Origin: Saussurea involucrata
Taxonomy: Eukaryota > Streptophyta > Magnoliopsida > Asterales > Asteraceae
Length of the DNA: 64,000 nucleotides
NCBI GenBank assembly: GCA_033807775.1
Contig: CM066313.1
Span: forward strand, 87,297,484 to 87,361,483
Reading direction: 5' to 3'
This document shows, piece after piece, positions 55,610 through 64,000 of this stretch. A model generated the notes under the pieces. It saw only the letters and a program-made list of their open reading frames with translations, was not told where the DNA came from and did not search any database. The position numbers and the translations under genes are program-made. The stretch's first letter is position 1; every line of letters begins with the position of its first letter.

Positions 55610-55850
55610 ATGTGATCCAGATATACATCTGGACTTAGTATTCAGATTTAAACTCGGTATCCGGATTTGTCATCCAGAGTTAGCAAGTGATCCGAATTTG
55701 TCATCTGGAATTGATAATTTGGATTTGACATCTGGATGTGTCATTCGGACTTAAGTTCAAAGTTGATATCAAAGTTTGGTATCCAAACAAGTTATTCAGG
55801 TTCGGCATCGAATTGTATATTCGGATCCAACATCCGGATCTAGTTTACAA
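55610..55850. repeat. Decayed tccgga/tctgga phased array
   Basis: Words such as atccggat, atctgga, atccgaat and attcgga recur every 12-18 bp over about 240 bp. This resembles the arrays inside the LTR of element D and the 50-kb LTR fragment, after CpG decay. It may be the remnant of another such LTR, but no LTR end was found here. Confidence 0.55.
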
Positions 55851-56188
55851 AGAAAAAATGATCCTCATTTTGTTATTGCAGCCGGATTGATTCTTCATAA
55901 GTTACCTTCCTGGAATCCGAAATATATCTTATGTTTCAGATATAAAATAGACAGGATTTTTCTTCTAAAAAAGTCTTATTTTATCTGTATTGAAATATTG
56001 ATCGAAGAACAAAAGGCCTTCAACAAAATCTAAGACTAGTCGAAGAGAAGGCAAGTTTGTCAACAAAGTCGGCGGTAGATGGACTTTGGTCAAATTGATC
56101 CTAGGAAGCTTGTCACTATACTATCTATCATTGTTTCGGGCTCCAATAGGGGTTCTAAAATTACTTGAAAGTTAGAGGTGTCGTTTTT

Positions 56189-56208
56189 TTAGGGGGGGGG
56201 GGGGGTAA
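56189..56208. repeat. Poly-G tract
   Basis: A run of about 15 G after a T run (ttttttta then g). One of several long G runs in the window, which are prone to slippage and sequencing error. Confidence 0.8.
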
Positions 56209-56339
56209 CGGAGACGTTGGTAAAAAAGGAATCGTATGGGTAAATTGGGCCAAAACGTTGGGGGATTTCGGGAAAGGGGGTTTAAATATCGGGAGTTTGG
56301 CAAGTTCAAATTTGCGTCTCCTAGGTAAGTGGTGGTGGC

Positions 56340-56649
56340 TAGGGCTGTAAACGAACCTAACGAACACGAACCGAACGGCAATTCTATCAATGATCTTTTC
56401 AATGCAGGGAACCAACTAGGTGAAGGATCAAAGAAAGCTAAACTATGGTCGGATGTGGTATGTTCCTTTCTTTATCTTATATGGTCGAGCCGAAACAATC
56501 TCGTCTTTAAAGAGGAAAAAAGGAACATCATCGCACAATTCCCAGAATTTCAGCGGAAGGCTTTCGAATGGATAGCAAAGAGAGATCGAAATGTGCATGA
56601 AAATTGGGCGGTCTGGCTATCAGCACCTTCCAACAGCTGTATTGACTAA
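56340..56649 (+). pseudogene. LINE C-terminal fragment (zinc-binding RT tail)
   Basis: The frame reads KLWSDVVCSFLYLIWSSRNN, then an EFQRKAFEWIAKRDRN stretch, and stops at 56649. This style of C-terminus, in which SRNN/RN-W motifs follow a zf-RVT domain, is typical of plant L1-like non-LTR retrotransposons. The catalytic RT and endonuclease are absent: it is 5'-truncated, as most LINE copies are. The first about 40 bp (agggctgtaaacgaacc) look like the end of a hAT-like MITE. The tail at 56650-56870 is a probable LINE 3' untranslated region. Confidence 0.6.
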
Positions 56650-57056
56650 ATTGATTAACGAGCAGGTAGCTTTTGGGTGGTCGACAGATGGTTCGCATGC
56701 TGACAGAAAGGACTGTGGCAAATACACTGCTGCAGTTTGCTATTGAGACGGGCTGGAGGCTGTGGCTGTCCCCATTAAGCCACGACTGTCCAGCCATTGA
56801 TGCCCAGATGCAGCCTGTTCCAAATAAGCCGAGGGTGTGCAGCATCAGGCCTGTTTTGTTTTGAATCCGCAGTAGTGCGGGGTCGTTTCTTCGTATTAGA
56901 TGTATTTTGGTGTATGAATCATCATATTTATTTTGTGAGAACTTTGTTTTATATACAGAGAACGCCATTGTTTGTTCAAGATAGAGATTCCCGTGTTTTA
57001 CTTTGTTTAAACTCCCTAATTTCAATATTTACTTAACTAATCTCATCTTCCATTTT

Positions 57057-57058
<2 letters not shown>

Positions 57059-57143
<85 letters not shown>
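57059..57143. repeat. Compound microsatellite (CA)n(TA)n(TG)n
   Basis: About 15 CA units, then about 21 TA units, then about 5 TG units. The outer CA and TG blocks are reverse complements around a self-complementary TA core, so the tract can fold as one long hairpin. Short frames across it are not genes. Confidence 0.95.
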
Positions 57144-57145
<2 letters not shown>

Positions 57146-57781
57146 TGGCATGAGATCATGTGAGAAGTGTCATTTTTGGAACGTTTAAACCATTCACCGC
57201 ATTTAATCAAATACCCTCCCATGAATTGCGTTTTAAAAGGGCATTGATCCGGTGCATCTCATTCTAATGTCCGTCCATTTCTCATCCCGTGGTTGATAAC
57301 TATTTCTCACGTTTTTCACCAAATTTGGCACTTCTCACCAGAACCCAACCCTATATATGTTTATGTTCGAGTGCTTATCCATCGTTTTACAAATAAACTG
57401 ATGGTATTGATAGTTGAGGAGATCAGCCCTAATTGATGAAGTCCCTAGACTCACTCTCAACCAAGATACATTGGAGGAGTCTTTCGGAAAGCTCCCCGAG
57501 TTGAACCCGTTAGATTCGGCTTTCATGACAACACTTGATTGTTAGAGCACTTTTATATGACAACTTTCAATGAATGTTAATATAAAAAGATCATATACAT
57601 GAATATTTAGTTTTTTTGGTGTATGTGGTCTTATTGGTTTCCTTTCTTGTTGCTGGTACCAAATAAATGCCAATGGGTTCTGCCGGAAATGACAATGGTT
57701 TAGCCACGGTCACCAGAGACAATTCCGAGAACCTGGTAGACGATTCCGAGATGGTGGTAGGCCAATTTACATAACAAGTGA

Positions 57782-57980
57782 ATACGATAAAACTGAAAAA
57801 ACCTTCAAGATTCAAAATTAGGAAGGGACCGCGCGAATGCAGGCCTGCTATCACAAATTATGACGTAGGCTCGACCACTTGGGGCGACCTTAGGCAGGCA
57901 CCCGTCCTATGTGCAATGGAGGTCACCAACCTAGACCATGAGCCTCTTTGATCACTCATTGATCCCGTTGAGGTAAGTAT
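57782..57980. repeat. R1 repeat, copy 4
   Basis: The most diverged copy (gggaccgcgcgaatgcagg), ending at aggtaagta. The similarity stops right there, beside the start of the inverted-repeat-bounded segment. Confidence 0.72.
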
Positions 57981-58010
57981 CTTCAAAGTTGTAAGTAATA
58001 ATTGTAAACC

Positions 58011-61000
58011 AAAAATCAACGGGGTATAATAATTGTAAACCAAAAATAAATTTAATAAAATTATCATAAATAAAAATTAAATGAACATATGCCCAAATTT
58101 ACCATTAAAAACACCAATAAAAACAATATGTTTTAGAAACAACACCAATAAAAACAAGATGTTTTAGAAAAAACACCAAATAGAGGCCTTATATTAAAAT
58201 TTTCAAAACCCAACTCCCTAAACAACACAAACAAAGAGCCCTATCATAATAATATTCGTATTTAAAAGTCCAACACCAACAATCAGCTCATGAAAGATAA
58301 TCCCATGGTTCAAGGCTCCAAGCTAAACAAATGAAACCTCCAAACCTTGATCACTCTCCAACCATCAGCAAATTTCAAGGCTACATAATCAAGACAGCAG
58401 CAACCACATTTTGATTTTAGATCCAACCATTGTAACTGCTTGAACACTTTCGAAACAGAGTCAGAAATAACAACTTTCAAATATAATCGAACCAAAAATT
58501 GTGAGCCAACAATGCAAACGAGTCTAGCCATCAAAGCCAGATTCTTTGCAACCATTGAACTGTACTATATATGAACCCACTATTATTGATGAGCCACCAA
58601 TAATTAACCATAACACCATGTCATTGTGCATATAAACAATAATTAAACCCCGTTTAAATCAAAGACGGTTGGGTACATCCAACGGAAGTGTTATGACTAC
58701 ATACATATCAATCATGAAAGCTGATTGGCCAATTTAAGAGTATCACAGAATGGAAAAACTTGCATTTCAAGTAGAAATATTTTGTAAACCAAAGAAAACA
58801 AGGATTAAATTCCACATGCACCAAGTGCGGTGCATTACACTGGTGCATTGATTAAATTCCAAATCAAGATCCGGAGGCTAGAAGAGATTCTCACTTGAAG
58901 CTCTGTTCTCTACATGATAAAATTTGTATTGTGCAATTTTTAATCAAATGTAAATTATATGAATGAGCATATAAATGAGAAGGGAACACCTCAAAGGAAG
59001 ACAAATTTCAGTCTGCATGAATCTTTAGAAGCACTGACTCAAGTTCGGCTTCCGGTTGATCCATTTCCAACACCTCTCAATGTGGGTTTTCTGTCAGAAG
59101 GTTGCTTACATATCCTTTTGTGGTGAAAAAATGTCACCAATTTTCAGAGTTTGTAGAAGAAACATGTATTAATCTTTGTGTTTATAGTTTCTAATGTACC
59201 TGGAACTTGACAAACAAAACAATGAACCCAGCTTAATCCAACAACAATAAAAAAAAAATTGTATTAATTTACACATTAGGTGAGAGAGCCTTCTCTATAG
59301 GGTCGTTAGCACCAAAAAAAATTAAAGGAAACAAAAACACATTAAGAAATCATAAGAATCTTACCGATCACAAAATCAAAGGAGGGACAAATCAAAAGAG
59401 GATTGAACCTGAAGATTAAAATCAATAGAACCTTGCTCAAAACCCTTACCCATCTAAAATTTGAGCTCGACCTCTACTTTTCAAGAAAGGAAAAAAGTTT
59501 AAATCCATATATTTCATATTTGACCACACTTAAACCTTTCAACATAATTTTGTAACTTTTTACCTTAAATGAGGCTATCAAAAGAAGCAACAAAAAATAA
59601 ATATTGCATTTCTCCCTCAAAGGTAGGGATAAAAACTTCTAAACACAAGGCCGAGTAACTCTTCAGTAACTTTATCCTCTTATAGTCCTACATAGAAATC
59701 TTTAGAAACTAATGTTCAGTGAAAGAAATATGCATAACCGGAGAAATATAGTGCCATTTAGAATTGTCATAGTTTGTGTCTATATATATATAGAGCTTAA
59801 GGTGAAGAGATGTATGAATGACAACTTACACTCGAACCACTTTAATGTTTTATTTCCTTGTCCCGTTGATCTAAATTTATCAAATTTGCACTTGTTGTCG
59901 AACCGCCGATGATGATAACTAACCGGTGCAAACATCTATTAAAATGAATACAAGAACAATAACTCGATTCCGTAAACATGTATTCATAAAAAATATACAC
60001 AAAAATGAAACTAAACTCAATTTTTGATTTCATAAACTGCTTCACATCGATTTCATAAAAATCGATAACTGCTTATTAAGCAGCTATCTTACCCAATAAG
60101 CTTATTAAGCATCTTAATGTTATACGCAGAAACATTAGGGGGTGTTTGAGATTGCTCATATAAGCATCTTAATCAAAACTAAAATTGTCTACTTTGGCCC
60201 AAATCATTAGGGGGTGTTTGAGATTGCTTATTAAGCAGCTAACTTACTTTGACCAGCTTATTAAGCAACTATCTTACCCATTAATCAAGTACACAGAAAC
60301 ATCTTAATGTTATAAATGAATCATAAAATCAATTAATATAAATTACAAGATACTCATATAAGGATAATACCTTTGTTATATATGAATCCTTAACTGTATT
60401 GATTATATAATACCACATAGACTCAAAAAAAACTTAAAATTGATCAGATGAATATATAATCCCTGGGTATTGTTATGTACAAAAAATATGAACATCAACA
60501 AAATATATATGATAATACATTAATTTCCTTATAAATCAATATGAAGATTCTTTATTTGATACCATTTGTTGAAAAAAAACAAAAAAACTTTAGGATTTCA
60601 AAAAATAGTGGAAGTATACATGTATCCATATGATTTCAAAAGTCAAACACCAAAACCATGCTCTGAACAACCCAAACAAACACAGGTTTAAGAAGGTTGC
60701 ATCTAGTATAGAAGTCTGATTCAATAGTGTGGCAAGCAGGTGAAAATGAAATTTCCAGGCATGTTTACCGGTGGTAGAAAGACTGTTACAAAAAAAACTT
60801 TTCACTAAACTCTATTACGAATGGTGGGTATCCTGTCATTTCTTCAATTGAAGTCCGACCGATCCCTCAAATTCAGAGGCTAAAATCACTGATGTTGGTT
60901 GAGCATTGAATTCGAAGAGGACCAATTTTCAAATTTTATATCTTATTTTCTGCAAAGATACAGACTTCTAATTGATCATACTTGTGGGTGGGAAATGGAG

Positions 61001-61779
61001 TCATCAATTAACAGTTTCTTCCGCTCATATTACAAGTCAAAAAGTTAAATGAAAATAAATTGAAGAAGAAGAACATAAATCGGTTAGCTGGTTGGAAAAT
61101 AAATTACCTGCGTGTGTTCATCTGAAATCGATGAGATACAACCCATTTTTCTGTGTGTTCGTCTGAAAGCAAACATTTATAGAGCTCAGAGAACCTAGAA
61201 TTGTTACTCTAGAAGAAAAATAAACAAATCATTTGTCGTGGATGTATGAGCAACAAAAAACAAAAATGTTAAAATCCAAAGCCACATAACAAAATCAAAG
61301 AAAATGTAATAAAATACCTTGAATCAATGGAGAAATGGGGGAGAGAGGAAATCAAATCTGGAAGCAATGGAGAATCCAAACGCTAGAGAAATCAACAATC
61401 AAGATGGAAAACAAAAACAAACCCTAGAGAAATCGGTAAGCAAATCAAAACAGAAGAAATCATACCTGCACGGATGGATGGAGAGAAAGATAATCTAAAC
61501 CCTATAAATCATATCGGAGTTCTGAGAGGTTACATGCGTATCTTGGAGGAGAAGATTACCGAGGAGGCGTGAGTGTCTTGGGAAGACAATGTTTTTGAAC
61601 TGTATTGGGTTACAAAGGCGGCACGCCGGCACCGCATCAGGGTATTGGGGAAGAGAAACCAGGGTTTTAAAGAGAGAGATTTTAAGTAATTATGTTTAAA
61701 TTGGTTGTACACAAAGCTTAAAGCGTTGTTTTTATTAAATTTATTTTTGGTTTACAATTATTATACCCCGTTGATTTTT
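58011..61779. mobile_element. 3.8-kb segment bounded by about 50-bp inverted repeats
   Basis: The left end (about 58011-58060) and the reverse complement of the right end (about 61730-61779) match perfectly over at least 45 bases, including caacggggtataataattg and aaaaataaatttaataaaa. No transposase or RT is encoded inside. The interior holds small repeats (twice attagggggtgtttgagatt near 60135 and 60210, and several cttattaagca words) and a purine-rich stretch at 61320-61480. A non-autonomous DNA element is the simplest reading. Target duplications are not clear because a further copy of flanking sequence lies both outside and inside the ends. Confidence 0.5.
60130..60310. repeat. MITE-like ends, duplicated
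   Basis: The phrase ttagggggtgtttgagattgct occurs at about 60136 and 60208, each followed by ataagca/attaagca words. This is the general form of hAT-type MITE ends in plants. The matching inverted end is not obvious. Confidence 0.4.
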
Positions 61780-61916
61780 ATTTATGATAATCTTATTCTT
61801 CCATATTTGAAATAAGAAAAAATCAACCCAATAGAGTTGGTAAGTTGAAATTACATACATGTCCAAATGATGATATTGTACAGGAAGAAAACGGAAATCT
61901 CTAAAAATAGCATTAC

Positions 61917-62931
61917 CATGTATGGCGTCCATGTTGTTTTCTTTGAAAACACCAAGTGGTGAACCATGAACCGATAGAAGCATCTCACCCTGTTTCGGAA
62001 GCCTTAAAGTTTTAGGTGTCATTCCAACAGACAACCTCTGGCTTGTCACCTGCAATTGTAGTAACTCCAAACATCAACCAGCTGAAAACCAAGGACACGT
62101 GACCCAGTGCTTCACTATGCAAATTTCCTTTTTGTAGTAACAATAAGGCCACCAAGATATAGCTTGTAGATCAAAGAAATATAACAAAAACATCATGTAG
62201 TTCTATTGGCAATTAACAGTCTGTTTTTGGGTCTTGTTCACATTGTTCAATTAAAAAATGAGATATGCAACTTTCAGTATCTGTCTACTATTGATCAATA
62301 AGGGGCTGTTTGGTTGGTTTTTCATTAAGGATAAAGCCGTCTGCATAGATTAATTTGGCTGTATAGATTGAGAAGGTTTTACTTTTGGATGAAAAGAGCA
62401 CATTTTTTTTAATTTAAAGGGACAAGTATGGAAAAAAAACTTGGCTTTCTGCATAAATCTCCCCTCTAGAACCTTACTGAATAAGCCACTTTCTATATCA
62501 TTAAGCCACTAACAAACAATCATGTATAGCTGACCGAATAAGTTATGAGTCACATTAAGCTGCTAACAAACAGGCCCTAAGACTCATGTAACAGGGTCAC
62601 ACAAAAATGGTCTGGATCAGCTTACCCCAGGAGACAAAAATACGAGAACACCCACTAATTCAGTGTGTTAGCAGGGGATAAAATTAATGAAGAAACCCAT
62701 ATCAAAATGCATAAGAACATACAAAATCCTTGATGTGAAGATTTTCAGCACCAATGAAACTTGTTTTTCCTGCCACCAACCGAGAACTTAAATATAAATG
62801 AAAACAGTTATTCAATCAAATGAATACTTAAACCCTTATTGCATAACATACCAGCTCTACTTGAAAACTCAAAGCCACGAATAGATGGCATTGCAGTAGA
62901 GCAGTAATTCGAGCTACTTTTGATAATTGAG
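61917..62931 (-). CDS. Three exons of a plant gene, possibly Borealin-related; partial
   Basis: On the minus strand, exon 1 (about 62931-62852) encodes CSTAMPSIRGFEFSSRAG and ends at donor ctg/gtatgt. Exon 2 (62769-62723) starts after ggtggcag and encodes KTSFIGAENLHIKDF before donor gtatgt. Exon 3 (62049-61917) starts after ttgcag and encodes MTPKTLRLPKQGEMLLSVHG, then SPLGVFKENNMDAIH, before donor gtaatg. Phases agree at both junctions (G/GA giving Gly, then phase 0). The MTPKTLRLPK...LSVHGSPLG block is, from memory, like the conserved tail of plant Borealin-related proteins of the chromosomal passenger complex; that name is tentative. No last exon with a stop was found: the gene runs into the inverted-repeat segment whose edge is at about 61779. 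Exons upstream of 62931 were not identified. Confidence 0.6.
62301..62579. mobile_element. hAT-like MITE in an intron of the partial gene
   Basis: It begins aggggctgtttggttgg and ends ctaacaaacaggccct; the reverse complement of the right end, agggcctgtttgttag, matches the left. The length is about 280 bp and it is non-coding. It lies between exons 2 and 3 of the minus-strand partial gene. No clear 8-bp duplication. Confidence 0.65.
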
Positions 62932-62940
62932 CTCAGTTAT

Positions 62941-63550
62941 TTCCGAATGAAGACAAAGTTCCCCAACCCGTAGAAGCCACCGGTAGCCGGTTACCTCTAC
63001 TTTTGTTTCCCAAGAAGTTCATAGAGACTACACATCTAAATATCTTGAAAAAGATATAGATGCTGAAGTAATTATTTCCATTGCGGAAAACTATCTTGGT
63101 ACTACTGCACTTGCTGCATGGGAAGACTGGAAAAAACACTTCCCATCCAGTAGGTTTTATTTCCCTGATGTCAATTTGGCTTGAAGGAGGTGGGTTGTAT
63201 TTGACCAAGAAAGGTTTGATTTCATTAGGATTGCTTGGATCAAAATACTTAGTCTTCTTCTAAGGTATCCCATTCATCATCAAAAGTAACATTCATGAAG
63301 CTAGTGGAAAATCTAGGATAAGCCATAGACATATTTAACCCCCAAACGCACAAACGCCCTTCTCATTTCTCTTTGCACATATAAACTATAACCAGGGGCA
63401 AAAATCTAACCAGAAAAATTAGTTCGAACACAAAATCAGAAAACGGAGGGGAACAATCGAACCGATACTTTAGAAAAAAAGGCTATAGATGGATCTGGGA
63501 GTTGGAATCGCATCAATCACCTTCCGTATGCGGATCCACCAAAGTAATAT
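62941..63550. other. Flank of the partial gene, nothing assigned
   Basis: Open frames of 60-91 codons exist on both strands (62933-63208 minus, 63081-63263 plus) without recognisable motifs. Further 5' exons of the minus-strand gene may lie here but could not be defined. Confidence 0.4.
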
Positions 63551-63555
63551 TGGCC

Positions 63556-63700
63556 TTGGGGGATGTGGTGGAATATCTCTTCTGCCAAGGATTCTAATCC
63601 AGACGTACACAACAATTGTGGCCACTGAGGTTTAATCAGGGTTGATGTCTTACAGTCATATTTTGCCAAGGGATTAGTCTAGGCATAGCCTAAGACACCC
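63556..63700 (+). mobile_element. SINE copy 3, 5'-truncated, within a duplicated block
   Basis: It starts at ggccttgggggatgtggtgg, lacks the box-A part present in copy 2, and ends at an A run (ccaaaaaaaa). Its 3' flank (tccactcctgcttgttggaa onward) is nearly identical to that of copy 2 until 63876, but here about 25 extra bases separate SINE tail and flank. Confidence 0.65.
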
Positions 63701-64000
63701 TTCCAAAAAAAACATATGCACGGCTTAATAGGTCCACTCCTGCTTGTTGGAATAGCAAACAATTATTATAAAGTAATCAACAATTAAAAGTAAATAAATA
63801 AAATAAGAAAACGTAATGAAATTTGTATTGGTTCTCATCTATTGATAATTTTGCTTCTCTTTACACAAAAAAAGTATTGGCGGGAGGATTGGGCCTATGC
63901 CTAGCCCGAAAAAACCCGATTAAAACCTAACCCCAAAATTTGATCAGTCAAGTCGTCTTTATTACTCATTGAAAACAAGTTTGGAAGGCATGTACCCAAG

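Noticed and set aside
56161..56415. Minus-strand proline-rich 84-codon frame
   Set aside because: The proline run is simply the complement of a poly-G tract followed by purine-rich DNA.
57003..57188. Plus-strand 61-codon frame with HTHTHTH and IYIYIY runs
   Set aside because: It is the translation of the CA/TA microsatellite.
1..64000. CRISPR array, operon or prokaryotic replication features
   Set aside because: Repeats are LTRs, TRIMs, SINEs and minisatellites. There are no spacer-like unique units between short palindromic repeats, and all recognised exons have spliceosomal borders, so the DNA is eukaryotic.

Overview
The window looks like repeat-dense intergenic DNA from a flowering plant, most likely a eudicot. 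Evidence: a 5S-derived Cassandra-type miniature retrotransposon, Ty3/Gypsy chromoviruses of the Tekay/Del kind primed by initiator-tRNA-Met, tRNA-derived SINEs, hAT-like MITEs and plant-type AT-rich introns. Asteraceae is only a guess. No intact cellular gene is visible, only exon fragments of plant genes.

Layout. 1-3834: AT-rich DNA with MITE-like pieces and one exon of a plant rhodanese (thiosulfate sulfurtransferase) gene on the + strand. 3835-22572: element A, a decayed minus-strand chromovirus flanked by the target duplication acatg. Its right LTR is split by element B (10780-21460, duplication caccc), a plus-strand chromovirus with an uninterrupted 1187-codon pol frame but no gag. B's 3' LTR is itself split by a 1660-bp non-autonomous LTR element (18787-20446, duplication tagca), so the nest is three deep. 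22573-24084: three rhodanese exons on the - strand plus a SINE with perfect target duplications. 24085-33483: element C, a second decayed minus-strand chromovirus carrying a Cassandra TRIM (27159-27799, duplication tcatg) in pol and a second TRIM (32962-33483) on its right end. 33484-36037: very AT-rich DNA with a degenerate tandem repeat. 36038-43620: element D, a plus-strand chromovirus with a truncated 5' LTR, two nonsense codons and one frameshift. 43621-64000: low-copy-looking DNA with one cytochrome-b5-like (MAPR/MSBP) exon, a LINE 3' fragment, an LTR fragment, a four-copy unclassified repeat, a local segmental duplication, a long CA/TA/TG microsatellite, a 3.8-kb inverted-repeat-bounded segment and, just beyond it, three exons of a minus-strand gene possibly related to plant Borealin.

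How the parts work together. The LTR elements share one logic: LTRs, tRNA-Met primer site, gag, protease, reverse transcriptase, RNase H, integrase, chromodomain and polypurine tract. The most unusual member is B: it lacks gag, its protease aspartate is replaced by glycine, and its pol frame holds a 72-nt segment with every mark of an intron, whose removal restores the normal gag-protease linker. The LTRs of A, C, D and the 50-kb fragment each carry a different short-period GC-rich repeat at about the same place, roughly 500 bp from the LTR 5' end. The rhodanese exons on the two sides of element A are complementary and in opposite orientation, as an inversion of one gene would leave them.
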